From: an uncultured Oscillospiraceae bacterium
GTDB lineage: Bacteria > Bacillota > Clostridia > Oscillospirales > Oscillospiraceae
Assembly: GCA_934630495.1 (NCBI GenBank)
Contig: CAKTVW010000008.1
Location: 1-63,808, forward strand
DNA: 63,808 nucleotides
Reading direction: 5' to 3'
Below, piece after piece: positions 17,357 to 26,062 of this stretch. The notes under the pieces are model-generated. The model searched no databases. It saw nothing but the letters and a program-made list of their open reading frames with translations, and was not told the DNA's origin. Numbering within the stretch: the stretch's first letter is position 1; the number at the start of each line of letters is the position of its first letter. The translations under genes were made by a program, and so were the position numbers.

Positions 17357-17803
17357 ATGAAAGTGATTTTACAGCAGGATATCCGCGGCAAGGGCAAGCG
17401 CGGTCAGATGATCGAAGTTTCCGACGGCTACGCCCGAAACTATATGCTGCCGCGCAAGCTGGCCGTCGAAGCCACGGCCGACAATGTCAATACCATGCGC
17501 ATGACCGATAAGGCGCGTCAGGAAAAAATGCAGAAGGAGCGCGAGGAGGCCTTTGCGCTTGCAAACCGCATGAAGGACATGACCGTCGTGGTCAAGGCCA
17601 AGGGCGGCGGCGCGGGCAGACTGTTCGGCTCCGTGACCACGCAGGAGATCTCCGACGCGCTCAAGGCGAACTACGCCATCGAGCTGGATAAGCGCAAGAT
17701 CGTGCTCGACGAGCAGATCAAGACCGTGGGCGATTATACCGTAAAGTGCAAGCTCGGCTATGAGATCACCGCGACCCTGCGCCTGCGGATCGAGGAGCTG
17801 TAA
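17357..17803 (+). CDS. rplI: 50S ribosomal protein L9
   Basis: 148 aa, full length. The N-terminal KVILQQDIRGKGKRGQMIEV and YARNYMLPR segments are the rRNA-binding domain. A long connecting helix and the C-terminal domain (LFGSVTTQEI) follow. AGGAGG lies 10 bases upstream of ATG. It is 21 bases after gdpP and clearly in the same operon. Confidence 0.98.
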   Translation: MKVILQQDIRGKGKRGQMIEVSDGYARNYMLPRKLAVEATADNVNTMRMTDKARQEKMQKEREEAFALANRMKDMTVVVKAKGGGAGRLFGSVTTQEISDALKANYAIELDKRKIVLDEQIKTVGDYTVKCKLGYEITATLRLRIEEL

Positions 17804-17900
17804 TACGAGATCAATGCCGCCCGCGGCGGCTGTGATAATTCAGTATAACGGCTGAAAGAAAAGTCTCTCTCGGGAGATAGAAAGAAGGGAGGGGTCCCCA

Positions 17901-19247
17901 ATGGATGATCTGCTGTCCCGTCAGGCGCCGCATTCGCTGGAGGCCGAGCAGTCCGTTCTCGGCTCGATGCTCATTGACAGCCGATGCGTCAGCGACGTTG
18001 TCGGCATGGTGCGCCCGCAGGACTTCTATTTGCAGACCAATCGCGATATTTACGAGACGATCTACGAAATGTTCAGCTATTCGCAGGTCATCGACCCGGT
18101 CACGGTGCTCGACAAGATGCGCGAACGCGGCACCTTCGACGAGCAGACCTCGACCAAATATATCATGCAGCTCATGGAGATCACGCCGACTGCCGCCAAC
18201 GTCAAGCAGTATGCCAAGATCGTCCATGACAAGGCGATGCTTCGCGAGCTGTCCACCGCCGCTTCGGATATTATTGAAACGGTCTATGACGGCGTCGGCA
18301 CCGCGCAGGACATTCTGGAAGCCGCCGAGAAGCGCGTCTTCGCACTGCGGCGCGGCAATACGAGCGAATCGCTCGAACGGGTCAGTACGATCCTGCTGTC
18401 GGTTTTTGACCGCCTGACGGAGCTGAGCGAGGCGGGCAGCGACATTTCCGGCATTTCCACCGGCCTGCGCGATCTGGACAAATTCATCAGCGGCCTGAAT
18501 AAGTCCGACCTTATGCTGTTGGCTGCGCGGCCCGGCATGGGAAAAACCTCAATGGCGCTGAATATCGCGCTGAGCGTCGCGAAAAAATATCCCAAGCGGA
18601 CGGTGGCCTTTTTCTCTCTCGAAATGTCCAAGCAGCAGCTCGTTACCCGCCTGATCTCGAACGAGAGCTTTGTGGATAACAAGAAGCTGACGACCGGAAA
18701 GCTCTCCGACGATGAATGGACCAAGATCGGCATCGCGGCCTCCGCGCTGTCGCAGACCGACCTGCGCGTGGACGACAATCCGTCGCTGACCGTTGCGGAA
18801 ATGAACGCCAAATGCCGCCGCATCGACGACCTTGCGCTGGTCGTTATCGACTATCTCCAGCTCATGACCTCGGCCGGGACGAAAGGCTACAGCGGCGAAA
18901 ACCGTCAGCAGGTCGTCTCGGATATTTCCAGAAGCCTGAAGATCATGGCCAAGGAGCTGAATGTGCCCGTGCTGTGCCTGTCGCAGCTTTCGCGTGCCAA
19001 CGAGAGCCGTCAGGATAAGCGCCCGATGCTCTCCGACCTTCGCGAATCCGGCGCCATCGAGCAGGATGCCGACGAGGTGCTGTTCCTCTACCGAGAGGAT
19101 TACTATAATAAAGATACCGAGAAGCAGAACGTGGCCGAATGCATCGTGGCGAAAAACCGCCACGGCGAAACGGGAACGGTCGAGCTGCAATGGCTGCCGC
19201 AGTTTACCACCTTTGCCGATCGGGAGTGGCGGCACAATGAGGGATGA
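17901..19247 (+). CDS. dnaB: Replicative DNA helicase
   Basis: A 448-aa hexameric helicase that unwinds DNA at the replication fork. The N-terminal domain starts QAPHSLEAEQSVLGSML. The RecA-like domain has Walker A ARPGMGKTSMAL (about residue 212), FFSLEMSKQQL, Walker B LALVVIDYLQLM, and the C-terminal LSDLRESGAIEQDADEV. The ribosome site GGGAGGGG lies 8 bases before ATG. Its 3' end overlaps tilS by 11 bases. Confidence 0.98.
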   Translation: MDDLLSRQAPHSLEAEQSVLGSMLIDSRCVSDVVGMVRPQDFYLQTNRDIYETIYEMFSYSQVIDPVTVLDKMRERGTFDEQTSTKYIMQLMEITPTAANVKQYAKIVHDKAMLRELSTAASDIIETVYDGVGTAQDILEAAEKRVFALRRGNTSESLERVSTILLSVFDRLTELSEAGSDISGISTGLRDLDKFISGLNKSDLMLLAARPGMGKTSMALNIALSVAKKYPKRTVAFFSLEMSKQQLVTRLISNESFVDNKKLTTGKLSDDEWTKIGIAASALSQTDLRVDDNPSLTVAEMNAKCRRIDDLALVVIDYLQLMTSAGTKGYSGENRQQVVSDISRSLKIMAKELNVPVLCLSQLSRANESRQDKRPMLSDLRESGAIEQDADEVLFLYREDYYNKDTEKQNVAECIVAKNRHGETGTVELQWLPQFTTFADREWRHNEG

Positions 19248-20577
19248 AATTCTGCGCTTTTGCCGCAATGAGGAACTTTTCGCGGCGGGTGACCGGGTCG
19301 TTTGCGCGGTGTCCGGCGGCGCGGATTCCATGGCGCTGCTCTGGAGCCTGTATACGATGCGGCGGGAGCTGCCGCTTACCTTGGAGGCCGCACACTTTAA
19401 CCACCGCCTGCGCGGCGCGGAATCCGACCGCGACGAGCGGTTCGTTCGGGACTTTTGCTCCGCGCACGCGATCCCGCTGACGGTCGGCAGCGCCGATGTT
19501 GCGGCCTGTGCAAGAAAAAACGGACGTTCCGTCGAGACCGAGGCGCGGGAACAGCGATACGCGTTCCTGCTGTCGCTGCCCTGCGACAAGCTTGCGACTG
19601 CGCACAATGCCGACGACAACGCCGAAACGGTGCTCCTGCATCTTCTGCGCGGAAGCGGCCTGCACGGCCTGACCGGCATCCCGCCCAAGCGCGGACGGGT
19701 CGTGCGCCCGCTCCTGTCCGTAACGCGCGGACAGATCGAAGCGTTTCTGCGCGGCGAGGGGATCGCGTGGGTCGAGGATTCTACGAATGCCTCGGACGAC
19801 TGCCGCAGGAACCGCCTGCGCCATCGGGTCATACCGCTCCTCAAGGCGGAAGCGCCGATGCTTGCGGAGCGTCTGACGGCGCAGAGTGCCCTGCTCCGCT
19901 CAGAGGACGCGTATCTTGACGAGATGGCTTCCCAGTGCCTTGCGCGGGCCGAGCAGGGGAGCGGATGGAGCTGTGCGGCCTTGTCGGCTGCGTCGGCAGT
20001 GCTGCAAAGGCGCGCGCTTCGCCTGCTGCTGCGGCGCTTCCTGCCGCAGGACGTCGCCTCAGCGCATATCGAGGCACTGCGCGGTCTGCTGGTCAGCGCA
20101 TCCCCGTCCGCGCGGGTCTCGCTGCCGGGCGGGCTTCTTGCCGAGCGGCGCTACGAGCTTCTGACGATCGTCCGCAGCCGCGCCGTGACCTTTCCGAAAA
20201 CCGTGCTGACTGTGCCCGGTCGGACGGCAATTCCGGAGCTGGGACTGACGGTGACGGCGGAGCTTCAAGAAAATTTTGTATTTTTTAAAAATACCCCTTT
20301 CCATTTTGCCGTAAAGTATGATATGATAACCCAAAGTACCATCGAGATCCGTCCGCGGCGGCGCGGCGACGCACTGCTTCTGGAAAACGGACACACCCGT
20401 TCGCTCAAGGAGCTGTTCATCGACCGAAAGCTTCCGCGATCCGAGCGGGAGCTTGTCCCGATCCTTGCGACGGAGCTTGCGGTGCTTGCGGCGGCGGGCG
20501 TTGCCGTGAACTGTGCCTTTCGGGCGGAGGCCGGTCAGCCCGCGCTGATAATCCAAATAAAGAAAGAGGAGATGTAA
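19237..20577 (+). CDS. tilS: tRNA(Ile)-lysidine synthase
   Basis: A 446-aa enzyme that converts C34 of the tRNA-Ile CAU anticodon to lysidine using ATP and lysine. The N-terminal PP-loop is VSGGADSMALL (about residues 25-35), followed by AAHFNHRLRGAESDRDE and THNADDN-type TAHNADDNAETVLLHLLRG. The C-terminal TilS domain includes RPRRRGD and KELFIDRKLPRSER. The start chosen is ATG at 19237 inside the dnaB end; a longer in-frame reading lies over dnaB and is a shadow. It is followed by hpt after a one-base gap, the usual tilS-hpt-ftsH order. Confidence 0.95.
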   Translation: MRDEILRFCRNEELFAAGDRVVCAVSGGADSMALLWSLYTMRRELPLTLEAAHFNHRLRGAESDRDERFVRDFCSAHAIPLTVGSADVAACARKNGRSVETEAREQRYAFLLSLPCDKLATAHNADDNAETVLLHLLRGSGLHGLTGIPPKRGRVVRPLLSVTRGQIEAFLRGEGIAWVEDSTNASDDCRRNRLRHRVIPLLKAEAPMLAERLTAQSALLRSEDAYLDEMASQCLARAEQGSGWSCAALSAASAVLQRRALRLLLRRFLPQDVASAHIEALRGLLVSASPSARVSLPGGLLAERRYELLTIVRSRAVTFPKTVLTVPGRTAIPELGLTVTAELQENFVFFKNTPFHFAVKYDMITQSTIEIRPRRRGDALLLENGHTRSLKELFIDRKLPRSERELVPILATELAVLAAAGVAVNCAFRAEAGQPALIIQIKKEEM

Positions 20578-20578
20578 C

Positions 20579-21118
20579 ATGCTTCAAGACATCGAACGCG
20601 TTCTGATTTCCGAGGAGGAACTGCAAAAACGGATCGCAGAGCTTGGACAGCAGCTTGCGGCTGATTATGCCGATAAGGAGCCGATCTTCGTCGGCGTTCT
20701 CAAGGGTGTTGTCAATTTCTTCACGGATATGGTGCGTGCGACACCGATCCGCTGCCAGTATGAGTTTATGGCCGTTTCGTCCTATGGCTCGGGCACCTCG
20801 ACCAGCGGGACCGTCAAGCTGCTTAAGGATGTCACCTGCGATATCAAGGGCCGCCATGTAGTCATTTTGGAGGACATTCTGGACTCCGGCCTGACGCTCA
20901 AGTTCGTAACGGAGCATCTGCGGGCAATGGAACCCGCCTCTTTGAAGATCTGCACCCTCCTCGACAAACCGGAACGCCGTAAGGTCGATGTCTTTGCTGA
21001 TTATATCGGTTTCACGATCCCCAACGAGTTCGTAGTCGGCTTCGGCCTGGACTACAACGAGTATTATCGGAATCTGCCCTTTGTCGGCGTACTCAAGCCG
21101 GAGGTCTATTCCAAATAA
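20579..21118 (+). CDS. hpt: Hypoxanthine phosphoribosyltransferase
   Basis: A 179-aa purine-salvage enzyme making IMP or GMP from hypoxanthine or guanine plus PRPP. The PRPP-binding motif VVILEDILDSGLTL (about residues 98-111) and the substrate segments GVLKGVVNF and IPNEFVVGFGLDYNE are intact. AGAGGAG precedes the ATG. It belongs to the same operon as tilS and ftsH. Confidence 0.97.
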   Translation: MLQDIERVLISEEELQKRIAELGQQLAADYADKEPIFVGVLKGVVNFFTDMVRATPIRCQYEFMAVSSYGSGTSTSGTVKLLKDVTCDIKGRHVVILEDILDSGLTLKFVTEHLRAMEPASLKICTLLDKPERRKVDVFADYIGFTIPNEFVVGFGLDYNEYYRNLPFVGVLKPEVYSK

Positions 21119-21233
21119 ACAGTGTACCGAAAGCCGACTCTGTGTCACGGACGGAGCCAATCGTCTTCCAAGGCGCTGCCGCCGCTGCGACGGAGTCGGT
21201 TTTTCCCTGCGCTGATGTAAAAGGAGTTTTGCA

Positions 21234-23177
21234 TTGAAAAGATCCCGTTTTTCGCTCCTGATCTTTGTTTTGATTTTTGCGGGCCTGCTCCTGCTGGGCT
21301 ATTCGCTCCTTTCCGGGAGCGATGCGCCGCAGATCAGCTACTCCGAGGTGTGCGAGCTGTTTACCGATGAGAAGGTCGAGTCCTTTGTGCTGGAGGACGG
21401 CGTCCTGCGGCTTACGCTGAATCAGCCCGATGCGGACGGCAATAAGGTCGTCGAGCACGAGCTGGCGGATACCGAGACGTTCCGGCAGGACCTCGGCGAA
21501 CTGATCCGCGAGCAGCAGCGCGCGGGCATCCTGAAGGAGTACGATTATGTACCCGACGCGAAGATTCCTTGGTATCTGCCGACGCTTCTGTGCGTGGTGC
21601 TTGTGGTACTGGCGTTCTTCGTGTTTTACTTCCTGATGCTGCGCGCCAATAACAGCGGGGGAGGCGCACCGAAATTCGGTAAGGTCAATGTCCGCCTCGG
21701 CAGCGGCGACAAAAAGGTCACCTTTGACGATGTCGCAGGCGCGGAGGAGGAAAAGGAGGAGCTGAAGGAGATCGTTGATTTCCTCCGTAATCCTCAGAAA
21801 TACCGCGAGCTTGGCGCGCGCGTTCCGCGCGGCGTTCTGCTGGTCGGCCCTCCGGGAACCGGCAAGACCCTGATCGCCAAGGCCGTGGCAGGCGAGGCGG
21901 ATGTGCAGTTCCTTTCGATTTCCGGTTCGGATTTTGTGGAGCTGTATGTCGGCGTCGGCGCAAGCCGTGTGCGCGATCTGTTTGAACAGGCGAAAAAATG
22001 CGCGCCCTCCATCGTTTTTATCGACGAGATCGACGCGGTCGGCCGTCAGCGCGGCGCGGGTCTGGGCGGCGGCAACGACGAGCGTGAACAGACCCTGAAC
22101 CAGCTCCTTGTGGAGATGGACGGCTTCGGAAGCAAGGATAACGTGATCGTCATGGCGGCCACGAACCGTCAGGATATTCTTGATCCCGCGCTTCTCAGAC
22201 CGGGACGCTTTGACCGGCAGGTCTATGTCAGCCCGCCTGACATGAAGGGCCGCGAGGAGATTTTGCATGTCCATGCGCGGAATAAGCGGCTTGCCGAGGA
22301 CGTCGATTTGAAAACGATCGCCCGCGCTACCGGCGGCTTTACCGGCGCGGACCTTGCCAATCTGCTCAACGAGGCGGCACTGCTTTCCGCGCGCCGCAAC
22401 TGTCCGTTTATTACCATGGATGCCGTTGAAAGCGCGATCATGAAGGTCATTGCCGGACCGGAGAAGAAGAGCCGTGTGCGCCTTGAACAGGAGCTGCGCC
22501 TTACCGCTTTCCACGAGGCCGGTCATGCCGTTTCCATGTACTATCTTCCCACGCAGGACCCCGTCCGCGAGATCACCATTATCCCGCGCGGCAGGGCGTT
22601 GGGCATGACAATCTCTCTTCCGGAGCGCGACCGCAGCAATTGGACGCGCAACGAGATGCGGGAAGAAATCGTCGCGCTGCTGGGTGGCCGTGTTGCCGAG
22701 CAGGCCGTTTTCAATGATATTTCGACCGGTGCTTCCAGTGACCTTCAGAAAGCGACCGCGATCGCGCGTGACATGATCGCGCGTTACGGAATGAGCGATT
22801 CCGTGGGCGCCGTTTCTTACGACAGCGGCGACGAGATTTTCGTCGGTCGGAATTACGAGCGCACGAAGTCCTATTCCGAGCAGACCGCCGCCGTGATCGA
22901 CAGCGAGATGAAGCGCGTCGTTGATGAGGCGTACCGGCAGTGCCTTGCGATTTTGACAGAGCACCGCGACCGCCTCGACGCCGTGGCGGAATATCTCCTT
23001 GCCCATGAGAAAATGAGCCGTCGACAGTTTGAGGCTTGTATGCGCGGCGAATCGATCCCCGAGGCAGTTGAGAGCATTTTTGACGAGTCTGCCGATCAGC
23101 CGGCGGCAGAGCAAAATAACGCATCATCGAACGGTCCTTCGCCCGAGCAGACGACGCCGGGTCCCGACCAAGCGTAA
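21234..23177 (+). CDS. ftsH: ATP-dependent zinc metalloprotease FtsH
   Basis: A 647-aa membrane-anchored AAA protease for quality control of membrane and regulatory proteins. Transmembrane helices lie at about residues 7-25 and 118-138. The AAA domain has Walker A GPPGTGKT, Walker B IVFIDEIDAVG and the second region of homology RPGRFDRQ. The zinc site HEAGH is at residues 427-431. A Gln/Pro/Ser-rich tail ends the protein. The start is TTG at 21234 with AAGGAG upstream; no ATG is better placed. Confidence 0.97.
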   Translation: MKRSRFSLLIFVLIFAGLLLLGYSLLSGSDAPQISYSEVCELFTDEKVESFVLEDGVLRLTLNQPDADGNKVVEHELADTETFRQDLGELIREQQRAGILKEYDYVPDAKIPWYLPTLLCVVLVVLAFFVFYFLMLRANNSGGGAPKFGKVNVRLGSGDKKVTFDDVAGAEEEKEELKEIVDFLRNPQKYRELGARVPRGVLLVGPPGTGKTLIAKAVAGEADVQFLSISGSDFVELYVGVGASRVRDLFEQAKKCAPSIVFIDEIDAVGRQRGAGLGGGNDEREQTLNQLLVEMDGFGSKDNVIVMAATNRQDILDPALLRPGRFDRQVYVSPPDMKGREEILHVHARNKRLAEDVDLKTIARATGGFTGADLANLLNEAALLSARRNCPFITMDAVESAIMKVIAGPEKKSRVRLEQELRLTAFHEAGHAVSMYYLPTQDPVREITIIPRGRALGMTISLPERDRSNWTRNEMREEIVALLGGRVAEQAVFNDISTGASSDLQKATAIARDMIARYGMSDSVGAVSYDSGDEIFVGRNYERTKSYSEQTAAVIDSEMKRVVDEAYRQCLAILTEHRDRLDAVAEYLLAHEKMSRRQFEACMRGESIPEAVESIFDESADQPAAEQNNASSNGPSPEQTTPGPDQA

Positions 23178-23213
23178 GGAACGCGGCAGACGGCGTAAAA
23201 CGCACTGTTTCGG

Positions 23214-23270
23214 ACTGTCAAAGGAAGCCGATCCTGTCATTGCATACCCTATAAGGGATGCAGTGATCTC
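23214..23270. repeat. Degraded half copy of the 127-bp inverted-repeat element
   Basis: The leader GACTGTCAAA at 23214 is followed by TGTCATTGCATACCCTATAAGGG, a decayed form of the left end and first hairpin of the element at 8708. No right end is visible. It lies just after ftsH. Confidence 0.45.
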
Positions 23271-23439
23271 AAAGAACGGTTCCGGATTTTCACTTCGCAT
23301 CTGGAAAAGCGCTTAGCATGAAATAAGGCTTCGGACGGCTTGCCTGAATACGGCCCGCTTAATAAGGCGCGAAAGCTGCCGAGAAAGCCTGCTGTTCGAT
23401 TGATTTAACGACCTAATGATTTAATGACCTAACGGAGAA

Positions 23440-23474
23440 GGCTCTCCGAGAGACTGATTGTGTCCCGGAGAGCC
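23440..23474 (+). other. Hairpin in the ftsH-tRNA intergenic stretch
   Basis: The 9-bp perfect stem GGCTCTCCG/CGGAGAGCC has a 17-base loop. A weaker GCT...AGC stem followed by TTTTTT lies at about 23482-23498. Together they may terminate the tilS-hpt-ftsH operon. The rest of 23271-23606 shows no gene. Confidence 0.4.
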
Positions 23475-23606
23475 GCTTCCGAAGCTTTCAGCTTTTTTCG
23501 ACGAGTTGACCGCTTGGGCGTTTGCCTTCTAAGACTATGTTGAGGCTTCCGCCTTTTGGAAAAAGCGATTGACAGACTGTCCGCAAAGTACTAAAATTTT
23601 ATAAAT

Positions 23607-23646
23607 GCTCCCGTACCTCACCAAGATAGAGCATCTGCCGCCTAAG
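23607..23646 (+). pseudogene. Truncated tRNA-Arg 5' half, copy A
   Basis: Aligns without gaps to the first 40 bases of the intact tRNA-Arg(CCU) at 23921 (CCGTACCTCA...GATAGAGC...CCGCCTAAG), with several substitutions. Similarity stops right after the anticodon-loop motif CCTAAG. No anticodon 3' strand, T-arm or acceptor partner follows. Confidence 0.65.
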
Positions 23647-23693
23647 AGGACCGAGAGCGTTCCCCGCAAGAGGGACGGTCGCCCTTAAAATAT

Positions 23694-23734
23694 GCGCCAG
23701 TAGCTCAGTTGGATAGAGCGTCCGCCTCCTAAGG
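23694..23734 (+). pseudogene. Truncated tRNA-Arg 5' half, copy B
   Basis: The best preserved fragment: GCGCCAGTAGCTCAGTTGG, then ATAGAGCGTCCGCCTCCTAAG. It contains a normal D-arm and anticodon loop, then diverges immediately. The following 40 bases form an unrelated 13-bp hairpin (23744-23774), so the 3' half of the tRNA is missing. Confidence 0.75.
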
Positions 23735-23743
23735 TGGTGTTCA

Positions 23744-23774
23744 ATCGCTTGCCTTTGCAAAAAAGGCAAGCGAT
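23744..23774 (+). other. 13-bp perfect hairpin after tRNA fragment B
   Basis: ATCGCTTGCCTTT (23744-23756) pairs with AAAGGCAAGCGAT (23762-23774) around a 5-base loop. It has no T-run. It sits where the 3' half of the tRNA would be, and may be the end of a former mobile element. Confidence 0.5.
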
Positions 23775-23797
23775 AATATAGATAAAATTGTATATAG

Positions 23798-23837
23798 GTC
23801 TCTGTACCTCAGCAGGATAGAGGGTCCGCCTCCTAAG
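23798..23837 (+). pseudogene. Truncated tRNA-Arg 5' half, copy C
   Basis: GTCTCTGTACCTCAGCAGG followed by ATAGAGGGTCCGCCTCCTAAG matches the 5' 40 bases of the intact tRNA-Arg(CCU). It ends at the same anticodon-loop point as copies A and B. Confidence 0.7.
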
Positions 23838-23920
23838 AATCAGTTACAACGACCGCCTTTGGAGCAAAAGTGATTGACAATGAGTTAGTTTAAGTCCATA
23901 ATTGAATAGATTTTAAAGAT

Positions 23921-23997
23921 GTTTCCGTAGCTCAGCTGGATAGAGCGACCGCCTCCTAAGCGGTAGGTCGGGTGTTCGAATCACCTCGGGAACGCCA
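23921..23997 (+). tRNA. tRNA-Arg (anticodon CCU)
   Basis: A complete cloverleaf: acceptor GTTTCCG/CGGGAAC with one G-T pair, D-arm CTCAGCTGGATAGAG, anticodon stem ACCGC/GCGGT with loop CTCCTAA giving CCU, T-arm GGTGTTCGAATCACC, and encoded CCA. It directly borders the TnpX-type element and is preceded by three truncated 5' copies. Confidence 0.95.
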
Positions 23998-24068
23998 AAA
24001 ACTCCGCCGGAAAACCCAGTAAAATCAACGGTTTCCGTTCATAAGGATGTATTTTCTTATGAGAGATT

Positions 24069-24109
24069 GGTCGCAACCTCTGTTATGGAGGCTGCGGCCT
24101 TTTCTCTTT
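24069..24109 (+). terminator. Terminator between tRNA-Arg and the recombinase
   Basis: A 12-bp stem with one mismatch (24069-24080 with 24088-24099) is followed on the plus strand by TTTTCTCTTTC. It would terminate the tRNA-Arg transcript before it reads antisense into the recombinase gene. Confidence 0.6.
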
Positions 24110-24119
24110 CTGTGGCGGA

Positions 24120-25784
24120 TCACGGCTTTGATGATTCTGCGATAGCAAGCATCTCCTTTATGGTTGCAAGGTCTACAAGTCCGACACCGGTAAAGTGGAT
24201 GTCAATGCCTACCCGCTTATGCCCGTTCACCATTTCACTGTTGTGAACCTCGATCCGCTTGATGAGTTTATTGACCACCTCCGGCGTGAGCGTTTCCATA
24301 CTGGAGTATTCCCTGAGTCCTGCAAGCAAAAGCCGAATATCCACGCTCTCCCGTTCCAAGTTGGCCAGCTCTTTTTCCTTTGTGCTGACGGATTGCAGTA
24401 GCTCCGCCTGCTCTTTTTCGTATTTTGCTGCCATTCGAGAGTAACGCTCATCAGACAACTTGCCCGCAAAATTATCCTCGTAGAGCTTGGCAATCAATCG
24501 GTCGATTTCATCGATACGGTGTTTTCCGGCAGCGATATCCGATTTAACAGATCGGATATTCTGATCTTTCCCCGCAGATTGTTGCTTTCCAATCATTTGC
24601 AGAAAGAATGATTCGTGACAGGTGACGAAATCTGCAAGATCGCTGACCGCCACTGAGACGATTTGCTCCAGCGCGACATTCCGGATATAGTGAATCGTAC
24701 ACTCCCCTCGACCGGACTTATAATTGGCACAGCGAAAGAATTCCTGATTTGTTTTCAAACTCTTAGCCGCACAAAAGTGGAGCTTTGAACCGCAGTCTGC
24801 ACAAAAAACCAGTCCGGAAAACAGGCTTGTTTTCCCCGTCGCAGTCGGGCGGCGCTTATTTTTGCGCAGCTCCTGCACTCTGAGCCAAGTATTTTCGTCA
24901 ATGATCGCTTCCTGTGCGTTCGGCACGATGCTCCATTCCTCCTCCGGCTTGCGAATCAGTTTGTGTACCTTGTAGCTGACGGTAGTCGTTTTCAGATTAA
25001 CCATACAGCCGGTGTATTTCCGATTGCTCAAGATGGCATCAATGGTGCTGTCCTTCCATAAATACGGATCGCTCGGTATAGGACGATTGGCGGAAGAAGA
25101 ACCGACCGAATAGTAATATGCGGTAGGGGTAAGAACCTTCTCCTTTTGCAGAAGCCTCGCAATCTGCTCCGGGCCTTTTCCTTCAAGACAAAGGTGGTAA
25201 ATCCTTCGTACTACCTCGGCGGCAGCCTCATCAACAAGCCACTTTTCTTTATCAAGCTCGTCACGCTTGTAGCCGTATGGTACCCGGAAGTTGCTTCTTT
25301 TACCGTTTGCTGCTTTCATTGCCCACACAGCCCGCACTTTTTTGCTGGTCTGCGCTGCATACCACTCATTAAAAATATTGTGGAAGGGCATCATCTCCGT
25401 GCCCTCGCCGGTTTCGGTATCCACACGCTCCTGAATGGCGACAAATTTCACACCTAAAGTTGGATAGATGATTTCTAAATACCTGCTGGTTTCCACGTGC
25501 TCACGCCCAAAACGGGATAGGTCCTTGACGATGACCGCCGATACTTTCCCGGCTTCAATCAGTGCCTCCATTTCCCGAAAACCGGGGCGCTCAAAGGTTG
25601 TGCCGCTGATTCCGTCGTCCACAAAATACTGCGGGTGCAGATAGGCGTTCTTCTTGGCGTAATCCATCAAAATAATCTTTTGGTTCTGAATACTGTTGCT
25701 TTCTCCGTCCAAGCCGTCGTCCTGCGAAAGGCGACAGTAAAGGGCGGTGATTTTTTCCTGGTCTGCATTTTTATTGACTGTCAT
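24120..25784 (-). CDS. TnpX-type large serine recombinase
   Basis: 554 aa. The resolvase domain begins ITALYCRLSQDDGLDGES with nucleophile Ser20 and contains DDGISGTTFERPGF, VIVKDLSRFGREHVE and FHNIFNEWYAAQTSKK. The Recombinase domain includes FRVPYGYKRD. A zinc ribbon follows (CADCGSKLHFC...CANY...C), then a long coiled coil (about residues 415-510). The start chosen is ATG at 25784 with AAAGGAG 8 bases upstream; the frame is open further upstream but lacks a ribosome site. It excises and inserts Tn4451/Tn5397-like elements. With TnpW and ParB-like genes it forms the right-reading end of an element abutting tRNA-Arg. Confidence 0.93.
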   Translation of the reverse strand: MTVNKNADQEKITALYCRLSQDDGLDGESNSIQNQKIILMDYAKKNAYLHPQYFVDDGISGTTFERPGFREMEALIEAGKVSAVIVKDLSRFGREHVETSRYLEIIYPTLGVKFVAIQERVDTETGEGTEMMPFHNIFNEWYAAQTSKKVRAVWAMKAANGKRSNFRVPYGYKRDELDKEKWLVDEAAAEVVRRIYHLCLEGKGPEQIARLLQKEKVLTPTAYYYSVGSSSANRPIPSDPYLWKDSTIDAILSNRKYTGCMVNLKTTTVSYKVHKLIRKPEEEWSIVPNAQEAIIDENTWLRVQELRKNKRRPTATGKTSLFSGLVFCADCGSKLHFCAAKSLKTNQEFFRCANYKSGRGECTIHYIRNVALEQIVSVAVSDLADFVTCHESFFLQMIGKQQSAGKDQNIRSVKSDIAAGKHRIDEIDRLIAKLYEDNFAGKLSDERYSRMAAKYEKEQAELLQSVSTKEKELANLERESVDIRLLLAGLREYSSMETLTPEVVNKLIKRIEVHNSEMVNGHKRVGIDIHFTGVGLVDLATIKEMLAIAESSKP

Positions 25785-25834
25785 AGCGTTGAACTCCTTT
25801 CCGACAGCCGAATCAAGCAATGGGATATATGCCA

Positions 25835-26050
25835 TTATATTGATTTCGGCGGTCCTTTTCGATTGTGCGGTTGCCTCCATTCCTTCTGAAGCAGCAGCTC
25901 CTTGAACTGCTCCAACACGCACTGCCGCCCTTTAGGGTCATAATGAGCCGTAACATCATAAACCGTGCCACCGATTTTCATATGAAAATGCGAGTCGGCA
26001 TTGTTTTCAAAAACCTGATTGTACGGATATTTTTGAATGAATTGTTCCAT
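25835..26050 (-). CDS. TnpW-like transposon-encoded small protein
   Basis: A 71-aa protein. The central motif HFHMKIGGTVYDVTAHYDP matches the TnpW family commonly found next to TnpX-type recombinases in clostridial elements; the function of TnpW is unknown. A strong GAGGAGGTG ribosome site lies 6 bases before ATG at 26050. It is 12 bases after the ParB-like gene and 50 bases before the recombinase, in one transcription unit. Confidence 0.8.
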   Translation of the reverse strand: MEQFIQKYPYNQVFENNADSHFHMKIGGTVYDVTAHYDPKGRQCVLEQFKELLLQKEWRQPHNRKGPPKSI

Positions 26051-26062
26051 AGGGACACCTCC

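Noticed and set aside
23607..23837. A cluster of four functional tRNA genes
   Set aside because: Only the last copy has both halves; the first three lack the anticodon 3' strand, T-arm and acceptor 3' strand.
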